Source: Clostridia bacterium
Lineage (GTDB): Bacteria; Bacillota; DTU025
Assembly (NCBI GenBank): GCA_034926675.1
Contig: JAYFQW010000061.1
Span: forward strand, 1-33,244
Direction of reading: 5' to 3'
Length of the DNA: 33,244 nt
Made by a program: the position numbers and the translations under genes. Within the stretch, counting starts at the first letter, position 1; the number at the start of each line of letters is the position of its first letter. This document shows positions 1-8,300 of the stretch, piece after piece. The notes beneath the pieces were generated by a model that was not told where the DNA came from, did no database searches, and was given only the letters and a program-made list of their open reading frames with translations.

Positions 1-2
1 AT

Positions 3-89
3 AAGGTCTGGAACGGGCGAGTGATCGAGCAACTGGTAAGTCAACTCACCGACAATCTGACGGAACTGGTGTGTGGCCGATCCGGCTAG
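3..89 (+). pseudogene. C-terminal fragment of a repeated element's protein
   Basis: An open frame runs in from the window edge and ends at TAG 87-89. Its peptide contains NGRVIEQLVSQLTDNL, which matches NGRAIEELVEQFTSNL encoded at about 13052-13099. The two sites therefore appear to be copies of one coding element, probably an insertion sequence. I do not recognise the family with certainty, and the rest of the gene lies outside the window. Confidence 0.35.
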
Positions 90-521
90 CGAGCAAATAA
101 GCCTTTAGCTGGTAATTCCCCAAATGCCTGCTTGCCATATGTTACATGCGGAACGTGAGCGGTCAGTCGGCATTCCACAGGTTGAGTTTTTCCGTCAGCT
201 GCTGGCGCTCAAGAGTCGGCATATGGAGAAGGATCAGTTCATACGAAAGACAGTCGCGTTGGCGGTCGATGGCACGACCAGCGCATGGACATACAGAACT
301 GATCTCTTCTTCGTGGTCCTCGAGTTTCTGGCTATTCCTGAAAGGAGTGCGTCCCCGCCCTGAGCTTATCAAACTAGCCGAGTCCATAGCGACACAGAAG
401 AAATCGCCGGCGCCACCGCATCGGACGGTATTGCCTACAGAGTAATAGCGCGATTTCGAAGCCGTCTCCACTGTGATTCGGAGACGCCCTCAGATGCTTT
501 CCCATTAACTCTCACAACCCT
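90..521. other. No convincing gene; downstream flank of the lar operon
   Basis: Several short overlapping ORFs exist on both strands, but none resembles a known family and none has a clear ribosome binding site. Apart from the weak hairpin at 463-486 I see nothing here. The stretch separates larC from the element fragment at the left edge and is probably decayed DNA. Confidence 0.4.
463..486 (-). terminator. Possible terminator hairpin after larC
   Basis: CGTCTCC at 463-469 pairs with GGAGACG at 480-486 across a 10-base loop, about 35 bases past the larC stop codon. No clear U-tract follows on the minus strand, so this is a weak terminator candidate or an mRNA 3' end stabiliser. Confidence 0.3.
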
Positions 522-1757
522 TCAGGCCTTTTCTATTAGCGCTTGAACCTCCGCAAACGACAAGCCGTGTTTTCTTGCGATCCGGGCAACATCCTCATAC
601 TCCGCTTTGGACTTGGTGACGCCCCATCCGGTTGATGTTTTGATTGCGACAGGCCCATAGGGCGTCGGCGCCGTGTGGGTTTCACGATGCAGGCTGTACC
701 TACGGCTGACTATCTCGCGGACGCCCAGGGTAGAGGTGTGTCGGAACAGCAGAGCAGCCATTTCCTCCGCCATTTCACGACGGCACATGCATGTCAGCAG
801 CACTCCAAGGCGGCTTTTCTTCATGCCGATGGGAATAGTGTAGACATCCAGAGCGCCCTTTTGAAACAGCAGTTCCTGAACAAAGCCGATGGCCTCCGGC
901 GTCATGTCGTCCAGATTGCAGCACAGCTCGGACACCTCTCCCATACCGCCTTCGGTAACGCCAATACTAGCTCGCACGCAGTTAGCCGCCTCGAAGTCTT
1001 TCCTGCCCATGCCATACCCGATGGCTGAAACGGTCATCACGGGCATGACGCCAAAGGCTGCTACGAAGTGCTTCAGCAGCGCAGCGCCGGTTGGGGTGCA
1101 GAGTTCCCCGCGAATATGGCCTCCATAGATGGGAACTCCCTTCAGAATGTACGCAGTAGCCGGTGCAGGGACAGGCAGGACTCCATGAGCGCAGCGGACC
1201 TGACCACAACCAACATGGACGGGCGACGCCAGGACCCGTTCGGCGCCCAACTCTTCCATTAGCATGCAGACGCCGACAATGTCCGCCACGGCATCCATGC
1301 TCCCCACCTCGTGGAAATGGACCTGGTCAACCGGTTTGCCATGGACGCTGCTCTCAGCCTCGGCAATGAGGCAATATACCGCCAGCGCGTCTGCGCGCAC
1401 CTTTTCCGAAAGAGGCAAGTGCCCGATGAGATGCTCGATCTCATGCATGTCAGAATGGTGGTGATACTCGTGTTGGTGACAGTGATCGTGGTCATGTTCG
1501 TGCTCACGCTCATGGTCAAGGTCGTCGTCGTGACCTGCATCAACACTCGTCTCTTCCTCACCGTTCACTGTCACCATAACATGGGCGCCCGTGATGCCGC
1601 ATTTCACGGATGGTTCGGCAACGGCCCGTACGCCTGGGATTTCTAGCGAGTTGAACCGCCTCAGAAAATCGTCCGGGTCCGGATGCAGTTCCAGAAGGGC
1701 AGCCATCAGCATGTCCCCGGCGGCCCCCATATTGCAGTCCAGGTAGATCGTTTTCAC
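522..1757 (-). CDS. larC: LarC, nickel insertion protein for nickel-pincer cofactor
   Basis: The 411-residue protein matches LarC, the CTP-dependent cyclometallase that inserts nickel into pyridinium-3,5-bisthiocarboxylic acid mononucleotide to give the nickel-pincer nucleotide (family knowledge). The N-terminus has the typical [17 protein letters not shown]. Residues about 76-109 are very rich in His, Asp and Glu ([20 protein letters not shown]), a likely nickel-binding or storage insert. The C-terminal half carries the conserved [14 protein letters not shown] and IGMKKSRLG segments. In Lactobacillus plantarum the protein is made from larC1 and larC2 by frameshifting; here it is one uninterrupted frame. 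The ATG overlaps the larB stop by 4 bases (ATGA), indicating translational coupling. It is the last gene of the operon. Confidence 0.93.
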   Translation of the reverse strand: MKTIYLDCNMGAAGDMLMAALLELHPDPDDFLRRFNSLEIPGVRAVAEPSVKCGITGAHVMVTVNGEEETSVDAGHDDDLDHEREHEHDHDHCHQHEYHHHSDMHEIEHLIGHLPLSEKVRADALAVYCLIAEAESSVHGKPVDQVHFHEVGSMDAVADIVGVCMLMEELGAERVLASPVHVGCGQVRCAHGVLPVPAPATAYILKGVPIYGGHIRGELCTPTGAALLKHFVAAFGVMPVMTVSAIGYGMGRKDFEAANCVRASIGVTEGGMGEVSELCCNLDDMTPEAIGFVQELLFQKGALDVYTIPIGMKKSRLGVLLTCMCRREMAEEMAALLFRHTSTLGVREIVSRRYSLHRETHTAPTPYGPVAIKTSTGWGVTKSKAEYEDVARIARKHGLSFAEVQALIEKA

Positions 1758-2512
1758 TTTGACCCCTCCATGTGGTTGATCATGCTGGCCAGGTATCCCG
1801 CACCGAATCCATTGTCGATGTTCACCACGCTCACCCCGCTGGCGCAGGAATTGAGCATGGAGAGAAGGGCCGAAAGCCCGTTGAACGACGCACCGTAGCC
1901 AACACTGGTCGGCACCCCAATCACAGGGCAGTCGACAAGGCCGCCGATGACACTGGCCAAGGCGCCTTCCATTCCCGCAATGGCGATGACCACCTTGGCG
2001 CTCATGATCTCATCCAGGTGGGCAAGAAGCCGATGAAGCCCCGCCACACCAACATCGTAGATGCGAACAACGGTATTGCCCAGTGCCTCGGCGGTAAGGG
2101 CCGCTTCCTCCGCCACTGGCATATCGCTGGTGCCTCCGGTGGCTACTACGATCTTCCCGATTCCATCTGGAACTGGAAGCTCGCCGACCACACCCATACG
2201 GGCTATCTCGTGGTAATGCAAGGGATGGCTGGTTCCCAGCACACCTGCCGCCTCAGGAGATAGCCTGGTGATCAGGATAGTCCTCTCTTCTTGGGCCAGC
2301 ATCGCCGATGCAATCTGGGAAATCTGCTCCGGCGTCTTGCCTGCGCCATAGATCACCTCCGCCACTCCCTGCCGCAACGCGCGGTGATGGTCAAGCTTGG
2401 CAAAGCCAATATCCTCAAAGGGTTGCATCTTCAGCTTCAGCACAGCATCGGCGACTGACAGTTCCCCGCCCTGCACCAGTTCAAGTATGCGGCGAATCTC
2501 ACTCTGGCTCAT
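1754..2512 (-). CDS. larB: LarB, pyridinium-3,5-biscarboxylic acid mononucleotide synthase
   Basis: This 252-residue protein matches LarB, which carboxylates and hydrolyses nicotinic acid adenine dinucleotide to start nickel-pincer nucleotide synthesis (family knowledge). An N-terminal helical part ([21 protein letters not shown]) precedes a PurE-like domain from about residue 115. That domain shows [12 protein letters not shown] (126-137), [13 protein letters not shown] (about 178-190) and IDNGFGAGY near the C-terminus. The length is normal for the family. The start overlaps the larE stop by 4 bases and the stop overlaps the larC start by 4 bases, so the three cofactor enzymes are translated as a coupled set. 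Confidence 0.95.
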   Translation of the reverse strand: MSQSEIRRILELVQGGELSVADAVLKLKMQPFEDIGFAKLDHHRALRQGVAEVIYGAGKTPEQISQIASAMLAQEERTILITRLSPEAAGVLGTSHPLHYHEIARMGVVGELPVPDGIGKIVVATGGTSDMPVAEEAALTAEALGNTVVRIYDVGVAGLHRLLAHLDEIMSAKVVIAIAGMEGALASVIGGLVDCPVIGVPTSVGYGASFNGLSALLSMLNSCASGVSVVNIDNGFGAGYLASMINHMEGSK

Positions 2513-3273
2513 TTCTGCTTCTCCTTCGACTGCCGACCGGCCATATCCAGCAACACAGCGGAGAAATCGGGCGTCAGCGCCTTCGCAATTGCCTCCCTCA
2601 GTATCAGTGCGGCGTGCATCTGCGCCGGCGCCAGCTCAAGCCGGGCGGCCTCTCCCAGCAGACGCACTCGAAAGTCCGTAAACCCCATCTCGAACAGAGC
2701 ATCCTCCGCTCGTTCCACCCGCGCTAGCAGTTCTGCTGTAATAGGCACTCCGGTAGGAACGCGAGTGGCAAGGCAGGCGTAGGCGGGCTTATCCCAGTTA
2801 GACAGCCCCGCCTCTTTGGCCAGTCGCCTTACTTCGCTTTTGGTGATACCGCACTCCCGCAGGGGGGATCGCACGGACAGTTCGCACAGGGCCCGCATGC
2901 CTGGACGGTCGCCAGCCTCGTCGGAGGCATTGGCGCCGTCGATCAGCATCGAATAGCCATCGGCCGCTGCCTGCTTTCGCAGTAATCCGAAGAGAGCGGA
3001 CTTGCAATAGTAGCAGCGGTCGGCGGGGTTCGTCGCTACATTGGGGACAGAGAGAATATCGTGGTGGACTACGGTCACAGTCGTGCCGAGCCGCGCTGCA
3101 AAGCGCAGAGCGCCATCCAGTTCAGACTGGGGCTGAAAGGCGGTCTTGACGTAATATGGCCGTATCTCCGCACCATAGTGCAGACCCGCATGGAGAAGGT
3201 AGGATGAGTCAACCCCGCCTGAGAAGGCGAGCGCAACTCGAGGGTTCTCGCGAAAGAAGGCCTGCTGTTCCAT
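2509..3273 (-). CDS. larE: LarE, ATP-dependent sulfur transferase
   Basis: LarE is a PP-loop pyrophosphatase that adenylates the LarB product and adds two sulfur atoms. The 254-residue protein has the PP-loop signature SGGVDSS at residues 18-24 and the conserved DRCYYCK with C87 and C90. [10 protein letters not shown] contains C167, the position corresponding to the cysteine that donates sulfur in the sacrificial type of LarE. I cannot tell from sequence alone whether this copy sacrifices that cysteine or uses an iron-sulfur cluster. The ATG directly abuts the larO stop codon, and the stop overlaps larB. The length is close to the family norm. Confidence 0.94.
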   Translation of the reverse strand: MEQQAFFRENPRVALAFSGGVDSSYLLHAGLHYGAEIRPYYVKTAFQPQSELDGALRFAARLGTTVTVVHHDILSVPNVATNPADRCYYCKSALFGLLRKQAAADGYSMLIDGANASDEAGDRPGMRALCELSVRSPLRECGITKSEVRRLAKEAGLSNWDKPAYACLATRVPTGVPITAELLARVERAEDALFEMGFTDFRVRLLGEAARLELAPAQMHAALILREAIAKALTPDFSAVLLDMAGRQSKEKQK

Positions 3274-3999
3274 TCAGCGCCCTCCTTGATATGATAATGG
3301 GATCGCTTCGACACCGCAGTCGTCCATCGTTTTTTCGTCGTAGAGTAGTTCGGAAGAGGGTCCGTCCGCGAAAATCCTTCCGCTCTTCAGCAGAATCGCG
3401 CGGTCACAGACCTGGGCCGCGAAGGGGATGTCGTGCGTCGCAATCAGCTTAGTGTGCGGGAGCTTTCCAAGCAGCTTGATCAGGTTCCTCCTTGCCTTAG
3501 GATCAAGAAAGGCAGTCGGTTCGTCAAACAACATGACCGTCGGCTCCATCACGAGAACAGTCGCAATCGCGGCCGTCCTTTTCTCTCCCGCGGACAGTTT
3601 CAAGGAAGACCTCTGCTTCAAGTGGGCGATGCGCAACTCCTGCAATCCGCAGTCTACACGCTGTTCGATCTCCGTCTCCGCAATACCGTAGTTCCGCAGT
3701 CCGAAAGCTACATCGTCGTAGATCGTCGGCATGAACAGCTGGTCGTCGGGGTTCTGAAACACCACACCCACTAGCCGGCGGACTTCGCCGATAGTCTCCC
3801 TGCAAAGACGCACGTCACCAACGGCGACATCGCCTTTTGACGGGATAACGCCGACCAGAGATAGGATCAAGGACGTCTTGCCCGCGCCGTTTGCACCTAT
3901 CAGGGCAGCCGTTTCGCCATCCGTAAGAGAGAAACTGATATCGTCGATAGCCTTCGTGCCGTCTGGATAGACCACCGACAGGTTCTGTACATCGATCAC
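3274..3999 (-). CDS. larO: LarO, ATPase of ECF-type nickel transporter
   Basis: This is an ABC ATPase of the CbiO/NikO type that powers the energy-coupling-factor metal transporter encoded upstream. From the chosen start it has Walker A GANGAGKTS (about 35-43), Q-loop VFQNPDDQLF, signature LSAGEKR, Walker B VMLFDEPTAFLD and switch histidine ATHD. I chose GTG at 3999 because it overlaps the larQ stop by 4 bases (GTGA), like the other couplings in this operon, and gives an N-terminus MIDVQNLSVVYPDG typical of the family (241 residues). An ATG at 4020 would add seven residues (MDWNGAA) and is a possible alternative. A cobalt substrate cannot be excluded, but the lar neighbours point to nickel. 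Confidence 0.92.
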   Translation of the reverse strand: MIDVQNLSVVYPDGTKAIDDISFSLTDGETAALIGANGAGKTSLILSLVGVIPSKGDVAVGDVRLCRETIGEVRRLVGVVFQNPDDQLFMPTIYDDVAFGLRNYGIAETEIEQRVDCGLQELRIAHLKQRSSLKLSAGEKRTAAIATVLVMEPTVMLFDEPTAFLDPKARRNLIKLLGKLPHTKLIATHDIPFAAQVCDRAILLKSGRIFADGPSSELLYDEKTMDDCGVEAIPLSYQGGR

Positions 4000-4808
4000 A
4001 GCAGCACCGTTCCAATCCATCGGGAGAGCCCGCCTGGTATGTTGACGAAGCGAAGCAGCAGCGACAGCCCGCATGTAATCGCGAGAAAACAGTAATCCGC
4101 CGTCTTCATTGGAGCGCTGATTACGCATCCGTCTTTCAGTGCATATCCCCGGCATTTCATAGCGCTGTAAACCCGCTCCGCTCTGTCAAAGCTTCGCAGA
4201 AGCAATTGCCCTACAAAACTGCCCATATGTTTCATCTGCAGTCCCTTGTCCGAATTGCCGCGTAGCTGGTACGCGGTGTACATTGAGGTTGCTTCTTCAA
4301 TCAGTGCTCCGACATAACGATAAGTCATCTCGAGAAGAGTCATGAACAACTGCGGTGTCTTCATCCGTCGCATCTGCGCAGTGAGTTCGGTGAAAGGCGT
4401 CACCGAAACAAGAATCAGGACTCCGACCACACAAAGGAGAGTGCGGAACACCAGTGTAAACAGGAAGACGATACCGCGGCTCACCACAACACCGTAGAGG
4501 ATGAGCATAGGTGCACGATCGAGGACCACATTGGAAAGCCCGACGAACAGGCAAAACGGCATGGCCAGCATCGCTCGCTTCAGCATGAGGGAATAGGGGA
4601 TTTCCGCGAGCGCCATCATAATTGCTGGGTAGAACGCATATGGAGCCAGTCTTTCAAAATCGTACTTGCCCAAAGAAGCTACAGTGACAATGAAGACGAA
4701 CGTGGATGCTATCTTGACGGACGGATGCAAGGCATGGACACACGTATGCTTCCCAGAGAGCTGCTCCAAGGAGTAGATTTCGCTGACCTTGCTCTGAATA
4801 CTCGCCAT
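3996..4808 (-). CDS. larQ: LarQ, transmembrane T-component of ECF nickel transporter
   Basis: This 270-residue membrane protein matches the CbiQ/NikQ T-component, which couples the ATPase to the substrate-binding membrane protein. The N-terminus contains LHPSVKIASTFVFIVTVASL followed by several hydrophobic helices. The C-terminal cytoplasmic part has the coupling-helix motif ARG-like variants seen in YQLRGN and MKCRGYALKDG. The stop overlaps the preferred larO start by 4 bases, and about 62 bases separate the gene from larMN. A G-rich stretch GGGGGTC lies about 10 bases before the ATG. Confidence in the family is high; nickel specificity is inferred from context. Confidence 0.92.
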   Translation of the reverse strand: MASIQSKVSEIYSLEQLSGKHTCVHALHPSVKIASTFVFIVTVASLGKYDFERLAPYAFYPAIMMALAEIPYSLMLKRAMLAMPFCLFVGLSNVVLDRAPMLILYGVVVSRGIVFLFTLVFRTLLCVVGVLILVSVTPFTELTAQMRRMKTPQLFMTLLEMTYRYVGALIEEATSMYTAYQLRGNSDKGLQMKHMGSFVGQLLLRSFDRAERVYSAMKCRGYALKDGCVISAPMKTADYCFLAITCGLSLLLRFVNIPGGLSRWIGTVLL

Positions 4809-4870
4809 AGCACTGACCCCCAGGTCGTCCCCGTACTGAAAATGCCGGGGATCTCATGCTCGGAGTTCGT

Positions 4871-5896
4871 CTAGACCGTTGCTTCAGTCTTACCCTTTCT
4901 CCCCTTTGATTTTGAGATCACAAAACCGGCAAGGCCAGCGAGCAGGAGGGTCATGGCACTCCCCACGATTCCCGCGACGGTGGCGCCTGTTGCAGATCCG
5001 TCTTCGCCGGCGGAAGCATAGTCATAATCGGGCATGAAGGCTGTGCTCTCCTGAATCGCCGCTGCGCTATCAAAGATGCCTCCTTTTGCTTCCAGTTCGG
5101 TCGTTCCCGCAACCTTCTCCATCGACCATTCAAGACCGTCGGGATAGGCGGAAGCGAATATGGACAGGAGCCCACCCACGACAAGAGTGACGGCAGCCAG
5201 CGCCACAAGAACCTTCTTCATCGGCACGCCGGCGTCGATACGGGTTCTGTTCTCGGCACTCTCCAATATCTCCGGACGCATGCTGTGAACAAAACCAAGG
5301 ACACCTGCGGTCACGATTCCTTCAACCAACCCGATTGCCAGGTGAATCGGCAGCATCATCAGGGCAAACGTGGAGAACGGGAGCTCGCTGATCCCAGACA
5401 GTAGGGTCTCAAGCACCACGCAAAACGCACCGAGCTGCAAACTGACTACGACCGAGACAATCGACGCGATGGTAATGTTCCTCGATGTCATTCCCTTTCT
5501 AACGATGGGCCTGAAGATGAGCGGGTAGACCATAAGACATGGTATGACACCCATGTTGAAGATATTGCAGCCTAGGGCCAGTAACCCACCGTCAGCAAAG
5601 AACAAGCACTGGATGATCAACACCGCTGCGATTGTAAGAAGCGCCGGGAAGCCGCCAAGCAGCGCAGCCAGCAGAATGCCTCCCCCGATATGCCCGCTTG
5701 ACCCTGTCGCAGGGATCGTGAAGTTGATCATCTGTGCAGCAAACATAAAGGCCCCGGTGACAGCCATGACGGGAATCTTCTTCTCGCAGAGATCATCCTT
5801 CTTGATCTGCGCGGTTGAATGGGCGAGCGCACCAATGCTGACTGCGCACATTGCCGTTCCTACCGCGGGAGACAACAGCGCGTCTGCCATGTGCAT
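4871..5896 (-). CDS. larMN: LarMN, CbiM-type substrate component fused to an N (PDGLE) domain
   Basis: The protein is the metal-binding S-component of an ECF transporter. The start is ATG 5896, giving MHMADALLSPAVGTAM, because CbiM/NikM proteins begin with the metal-ligand motif MHMADALLS. AGGAGG at 5905-5910 lies 8 bases upstream. An upstream in-frame ATG at 5989 would add 31 residues unlike the family. Residues about 1-210 are CbiM-like with several membrane helices. The C-terminal 120 residues, with a helix, the PDGLEWSMEKV motif and a final helix before KSKGRKGK, form an N-type domain. This explains why no separate larN/cbiN gene exists. It is the first gene of the operon, preceded by a promoter and a structured leader. 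Confidence 0.92.
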   Translation of the reverse strand: MHMADALLSPAVGTAMCAVSIGALAHSTAQIKKDDLCEKKIPVMAVTGAFMFAAQMINFTIPATGSSGHIGGGILLAALLGGFPALLTIAAVLIIQCLFFADGGLLALGCNIFNMGVIPCLMVYPLIFRPIVRKGMTSRNITIASIVSVVVSLQLGAFCVVLETLLSGISELPFSTFALMMLPIHLAIGLVEGIVTAGVLGFVHSMRPEILESAENRTRIDAGVPMKKVLVALAAVTLVVGGLLSIFASAYPDGLEWSMEKVAGTTELEAKGGIFDSAAAIQESTAFMPDYDYASAGEDGSATGATVAGIVGSAMTLLLAGLAGFVISKSKGRKGKTEATV

Positions 5897-5921
5897 GGAA
5901 CATTCCTCCTCAGAAAACAGA

Positions 5922-5976
5922 ATTGCCATAAAGGCATCCTGTCCCTTCAGTGACAGAAAATCGCCTTCATGGCAAT
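5922..5976 (-). promoter_or_regulatory. Structured lar leader: long hairpin before larMN, possible attenuator
   Basis: On the minus-strand RNA the arm at 5976-5963 pairs with 5935-5922 over 14 base pairs, with a single G-U pair (AUUGCCAUGAAGGC with GCCUUUAUGGCAAU). Inside it a second short stem CTGTC/GACAG (5952-5956 with 5939-5943) closes a loop. The 3' arm is followed by the T-rich TTCTGTTTTCT and then the AGGAGG of larMN. The position between promoter and ribosome binding site suggests transcriptional attenuation or metal-dependent control. I could not match it to a named riboswitch by eye. Confidence 0.55.
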
Positions 5977-6040
5977 CATGTCTCATCATTCAACTCAGAA
6001 TTCGGGCAATCGGCACCTTCATGGTGTCGCCATCTAGGCT

Positions 6041-6069
6041 AGTATAGCACACAAGCGCTGGCTCGTCAG
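6041..6069 (-). promoter_or_regulatory. Sigma-A-type promoter of the lar operon
   Basis: Reading the minus strand, CTGACG (6069-6064) serves as -35 box and TATACT (6046-6041) as -10 box with a 17-base spacer. The -10 is extended by TG one base upstream (TGCTATACT). It lies just after the DUF3842 stop codon and about 145 bases before the larMN start, leaving a long 5' leader. Confidence 0.65.
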
Positions 6070-6089
6070 CAGATGCTGCTCCTTGCTCC

Positions 6090-6527
6090 TCACACTCTGC
6101 CCGGCCATTGCTCGTTGATCTGTTCAATCACGCACTGAATCAGCTTGCCGACTGACAAGTCCGGCACGCCGACCACAACATTGCCGCAGTGATTCACCGG
6201 TATCAAGATTCTTCTCGCGCAACTCTGCCCCACAGCAACGGCCATCGCTGGTGTGATCTCTCCGCAAAGCGAATCGGCGATGACTATGCCGATGGGGCCG
6301 ATGATGATATCGGCGCTTCTACAACCCACAATCACGGCGTTTTCGCCCGTTGCAGCATTATCGGCGCCAGCTCTCAGCATAGCAGACGTTGCAATGCTGT
6401 TAGTCCCGACTGCTGTAATGACGGCATCGGCGCAGTTCGCCCTGATGCCAGCGACCAACTGCTTACCGATGCCACCGCCCTGTCCATCAATGATCGTAAT
6501 GCGCAGTTTCTTTCCTGTATCCTCCAT
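6090..6527 (-). CDS. DUF3842 family protein
   Basis: The 145-residue protein starts at ATG 6527, preceded by GGGAGCGG, and reads MEDTGKKLRITIIDGQGGGIGK. The glycine-rich IDGQGGGIGK near the N-terminus looks like a nucleotide or dinucleotide-binding loop. It is followed by AVGTNSIATSAMLRAGAD, IVGCRSADIIIGPIGIV and ILIPVNHCGNVVVGV, which are typical of the DUF3842 family found in anaerobic Bacillota. The biochemical function is unknown. It ends only about 20 bases before the lar promoter on the same strand, so read-through into the nickel operon is possible. A longer frame reaching 6716 adds an unrelated HAD-like N-terminus, treated here as a separate fragment. Confidence 0.8.
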   Translation of the reverse strand: MEDTGKKLRITIIDGQGGGIGKQLVAGIRANCADAVITAVGTNSIATSAMLRAGADNAATGENAVIVGCRSADIIIGPIGIVIADSLCGEITPAMAVAVGQSCARRILIPVNHCGNVVVGVPDLSVGKLIQCVIEQINEQWPGRV

Positions 6528-6641
6528 AGAACCGCTCCCACCTACTGCATTATTGTGCGTGTTCGCTTTGGCAGGCTGATTCCCTGCAGCGCTGTGCGGC
6601 ATGGCGCGTTTACATGCGGAACGTGGTCTCGATGGCACTTT

Positions 6642-6716
6642 CTCAGCCCTATCGTAGTCAAAGAGCGTGCCGTCTGCATCCAGAAGCACGGAGTTTGGAG
6701 ATCTCAGGGCTTCCAC
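6642..6716 (-). pseudogene. N-terminal fragment of an HAD-family hydrolase
   Basis: The frame starting at GTG 6716 encodes SVLLDADGTLFDYDRAE, the catalytic DxDGT motif I of HAD phosphatases of the YjjG/5'-nucleotidase type. Similarity stops after about 25 residues, and the frame then continues through unrelated sequence into the DUF3842 gene. The rest of the hydrolase is missing. Its start overlaps the stop codon of the preceding AlbA-type fragment, a normal operon-like junction that predates the truncation. Confidence 0.6.
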
Positions 6717-7036
6717 TGGGTGAACACGTCACTGACGCGTTGCTCATATGTTGTGTTTTTGCCCCTGCCACGTTTAGAGATCAGCTGTCTGTCGGCAAGA
6801 GCATTAAGCACACGGATGGTTCGGCTCTGCGAGAGTCCGATAGCCTCTTCTATCTCTCTTCTTGAAGCGCTATCGCGTCCTATCAAATAGCCCATGACTC
6901 TGCGCTCAGTATCCGAAAGGCCGTCATCATCAACGGAAACCTCGCGACGGAAATTCGTATTGGGCAGCGTTATCTTGAAGGCATTGTCTGAGATCTCGAT
7001 AGCCGGCTGTGCCTTTTGCACATGATAGCACTCCAT
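6704..7036 (-). pseudogene. C-terminal remnant of an AlbA/RecG-like ATP-binding transcriptional protein
   Basis: The peptide begins with QPAIEISDNAFKITLPN, which in AlbA_2 (divergent AAA-4) proteins lies between the ATP-binding core and the C-terminal winged helix. LSDTERRVMGYLIGRDSASRREIEEAIGLSQ follows; it and the RGRGKNTTYE wing form that helix-turn-helix. The family is normally several hundred residues long, so the N-terminal two thirds are gone. The peptide could still bind DNA, but I treat it as a remnant because it starts mid-domain and upstream sequence holds no continuation. Confidence 0.6.
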
Positions 7037-7719
7037 GATTTGAGGATGCTGCCGCTGCCTTCAAAAACGGTGACCTTCCGTATGCTGGTTTCAGCCACAT
7101 GCCTTGCGGGGCGTTTGTGGGAAACTCGTAGTCCGACTCGCTATCATAGTCGTTTTCATATCCCCATTCGCCTTCATCGGACCACTCGTTCTCTTCCCAA
7201 TCGCCCTGATCAGGCGTGGAATCGCTGAACGTGTCACCACCGAAGGCGTCAGCTAGCGCCTCCGGGTGATACTGCAAGGCGAACGTGAGGCCGCCGTAGA
7301 AGCATCAGATGGACATTCCCTCATTTTGTCGAGGCTGGTTGAGTGTACGACAATAGGCCTGTATGGTCGGGCAGCGGTCCTCGTACGGGCAATGCGGGAA
7401 GAGCAGGCTGCTGTCGGCGTAATCGAATGGTTCCACTTTGAGCTGGCCTCTGCGGCGACCATGGAGAGGACTTGCGTACCCGAGCACGTGATTCTCCATG
7501 AAGCTCGACCCTGGGCAAACGACACAAGATGACCCGAAAAGGTGGGCCATAGGGCACAGGAGGCGATCGCGAAACGGCGAACAGACAACTTGGCATGCTC
7601 GGCGAAGATGCCACAAGCGAAGCCTTCAAAAACCCAGGAGCGGCTTTGGCAAAGCGGCACATTCGCACAAACAAAAGAAGAGCAGCTCCGGTTGCTCAAA
7701 CCTGCGCTCTGCATGGCTG
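7037..7719. other. Decayed region without an assignable gene
   Basis: Only short overlapping frames are present. A minus-strand frame starting at 7277 encodes a very acidic stretch (about 7230-7130, many Asp, Glu, Trp and Tyr residues). Another minus-strand frame (7616-7305) ends in a cysteine cluster FPHCPYEDRCPTIQAYC that resembles a zinc site. Neither could be assigned to a family. The context between truncated genes suggests debris. Confidence 0.4.
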
Positions 7720-8085
7720 CTATTCTCTGGGAACGTGGCTTTTGATCGCTTCAAAGCTCTCTGCGCTGATGACGTGCTCAATACGGCAGGCGTCTTCCAC
7801 CGCTGTTTTCCTGTCAACGCCCAGAAACACAAGCCAATCGGAGAGCAATGTGTGACGCTCATAGATGGTTTCCGCGATGGAGCGCCCCTTGTCGGTCAGG
7901 GTGATGTAACCATCACTATCCATTTCTATACATCCGGTTTCGCGCAAGTTCTTCATGGCAACGCTGACGCTGGGCTTGCTAAAAGCAAGTTCGTTTACGA
8001 TATCAATCGAGCGAACAGAGCCGCTTCGATGGCTTAGGACCAAAATGGTTTCCAGATAGTTTTCCGCTGATGCCCGTATTCTCAA
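7720..8085 (-). CDS. DtxR/MntR-family iron-dependent repressor
   Basis: The 121-residue protein has the DtxR N-terminal winged helix (about residues 1-60: ASAENYLETILVLSHRSGSV, then SIDIVNELAFSKPSVSVAMKNL). The wing DGYITLTDKGR follows, and then the dimerisation domain with ERHTLLSDWLVFLGV and DACRIEHVISAESFEAI. The H-x-x-x-E/C-type metal ligands DACRIEH and ERH are visible. It lacks a C-terminal SH3-like domain, like MntR and short IdeR relatives. The start is TTG 8085 with GGGAGG 7 bases upstream. It is divergent from feoA1 and almost certainly controls the feo genes through the repeated GTTAG-N6-CTAAC sites. Iron rather than manganese is inferred from the neighbours. Confidence 0.88.
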   Translation of the reverse strand: MRIRASAENYLETILVLSHRSGSVRSIDIVNELAFSKPSVSVAMKNLRETGCIEMDSDGYITLTDKGRSIAETIYERHTLLSDWLVFLGVDRKTAVEDACRIEHVISAESFEAIKSHVPRE

Positions 8086-8187
8086 TGAGCCGCCTCCCGC
8101 TCAAGTTGCTTTCAACTAACCGCAGAATAGCACATTCGCCTTTCAAATTCAATTTTCAAATAATGCTAAACCAGTCCTGAAGGAGCA

Positions 8188-8216
8188 TTGACAAAAGGGT
8201 TAGGCAGTGCTAACCT
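8188..8216 (+). promoter_or_regulatory. feoA1 promoter overlapped by an operator
   Basis: A perfect -35 TTGACA (8188-8193) is followed after 17 bases by TAACCT (8211-8216), a weak -10. The operator GGTTAG-N6-CTAACC (8198-8215) covers the spacer and the -10, so a bound repressor would block RNA polymerase. Confidence 0.55.
8198..8215. promoter_or_regulatory. DtxR-type operator 1
   Basis: GGTTAG at 8198-8203 and CTAACC at 8210-8215 form a perfect 6-base inverted repeat with a 6-base spacer. The sequence TTAGG...CTAACCTA resembles the known DtxR/IdeR iron box. The same arms and spacing recur before feoB. Confidence 0.75.
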
Positions 8217-8224
8217 AGTACTCA

Positions 8225-8240
8225 GTTAGGGACCACAAAC
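8225..8240. promoter_or_regulatory. Degenerate operator copy 2
   Basis: GTTAG at 8225-8229 and CAAAC at 8236-8240 with a 6-base spacer match the operator pattern with one mismatch. It lies 10 bases after operator 1, close to one DNA turn, and could assist cooperative binding. Confidence 0.4.
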
Positions 8241-8258
8241 CGCTAATTTCTGGGCACG

Positions 8259-8276
8259 GGTTAGTCTAGACTTACC
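8259..8276. promoter_or_regulatory. DtxR-type operator 3
   Basis: GGTTAG (8259-8264), spacer TCTAGA and CTTACC (8271-8276) match the operator pattern with one mismatch. It lies between the promoter and feoA1, where a bound repressor would be a roadblock. Confidence 0.6.
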
Positions 8277-8300
8277 GCGACAAGAAACGAGGGGGTTGTC

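Noticed and set aside
163-471. A 102-codon minus-strand ORF downstream of larC
   Set aside because: No family resemblance, no ribosome binding site, and overlapping frames on both strands suggest non-coding debris.
5897-5989. Extended N-terminus for larMN from ATG 5989
   Set aside because: It would cover the leader hairpin and add residues before the conserved MHMADALLS, and the AGGAGG sits just before ATG 5896.
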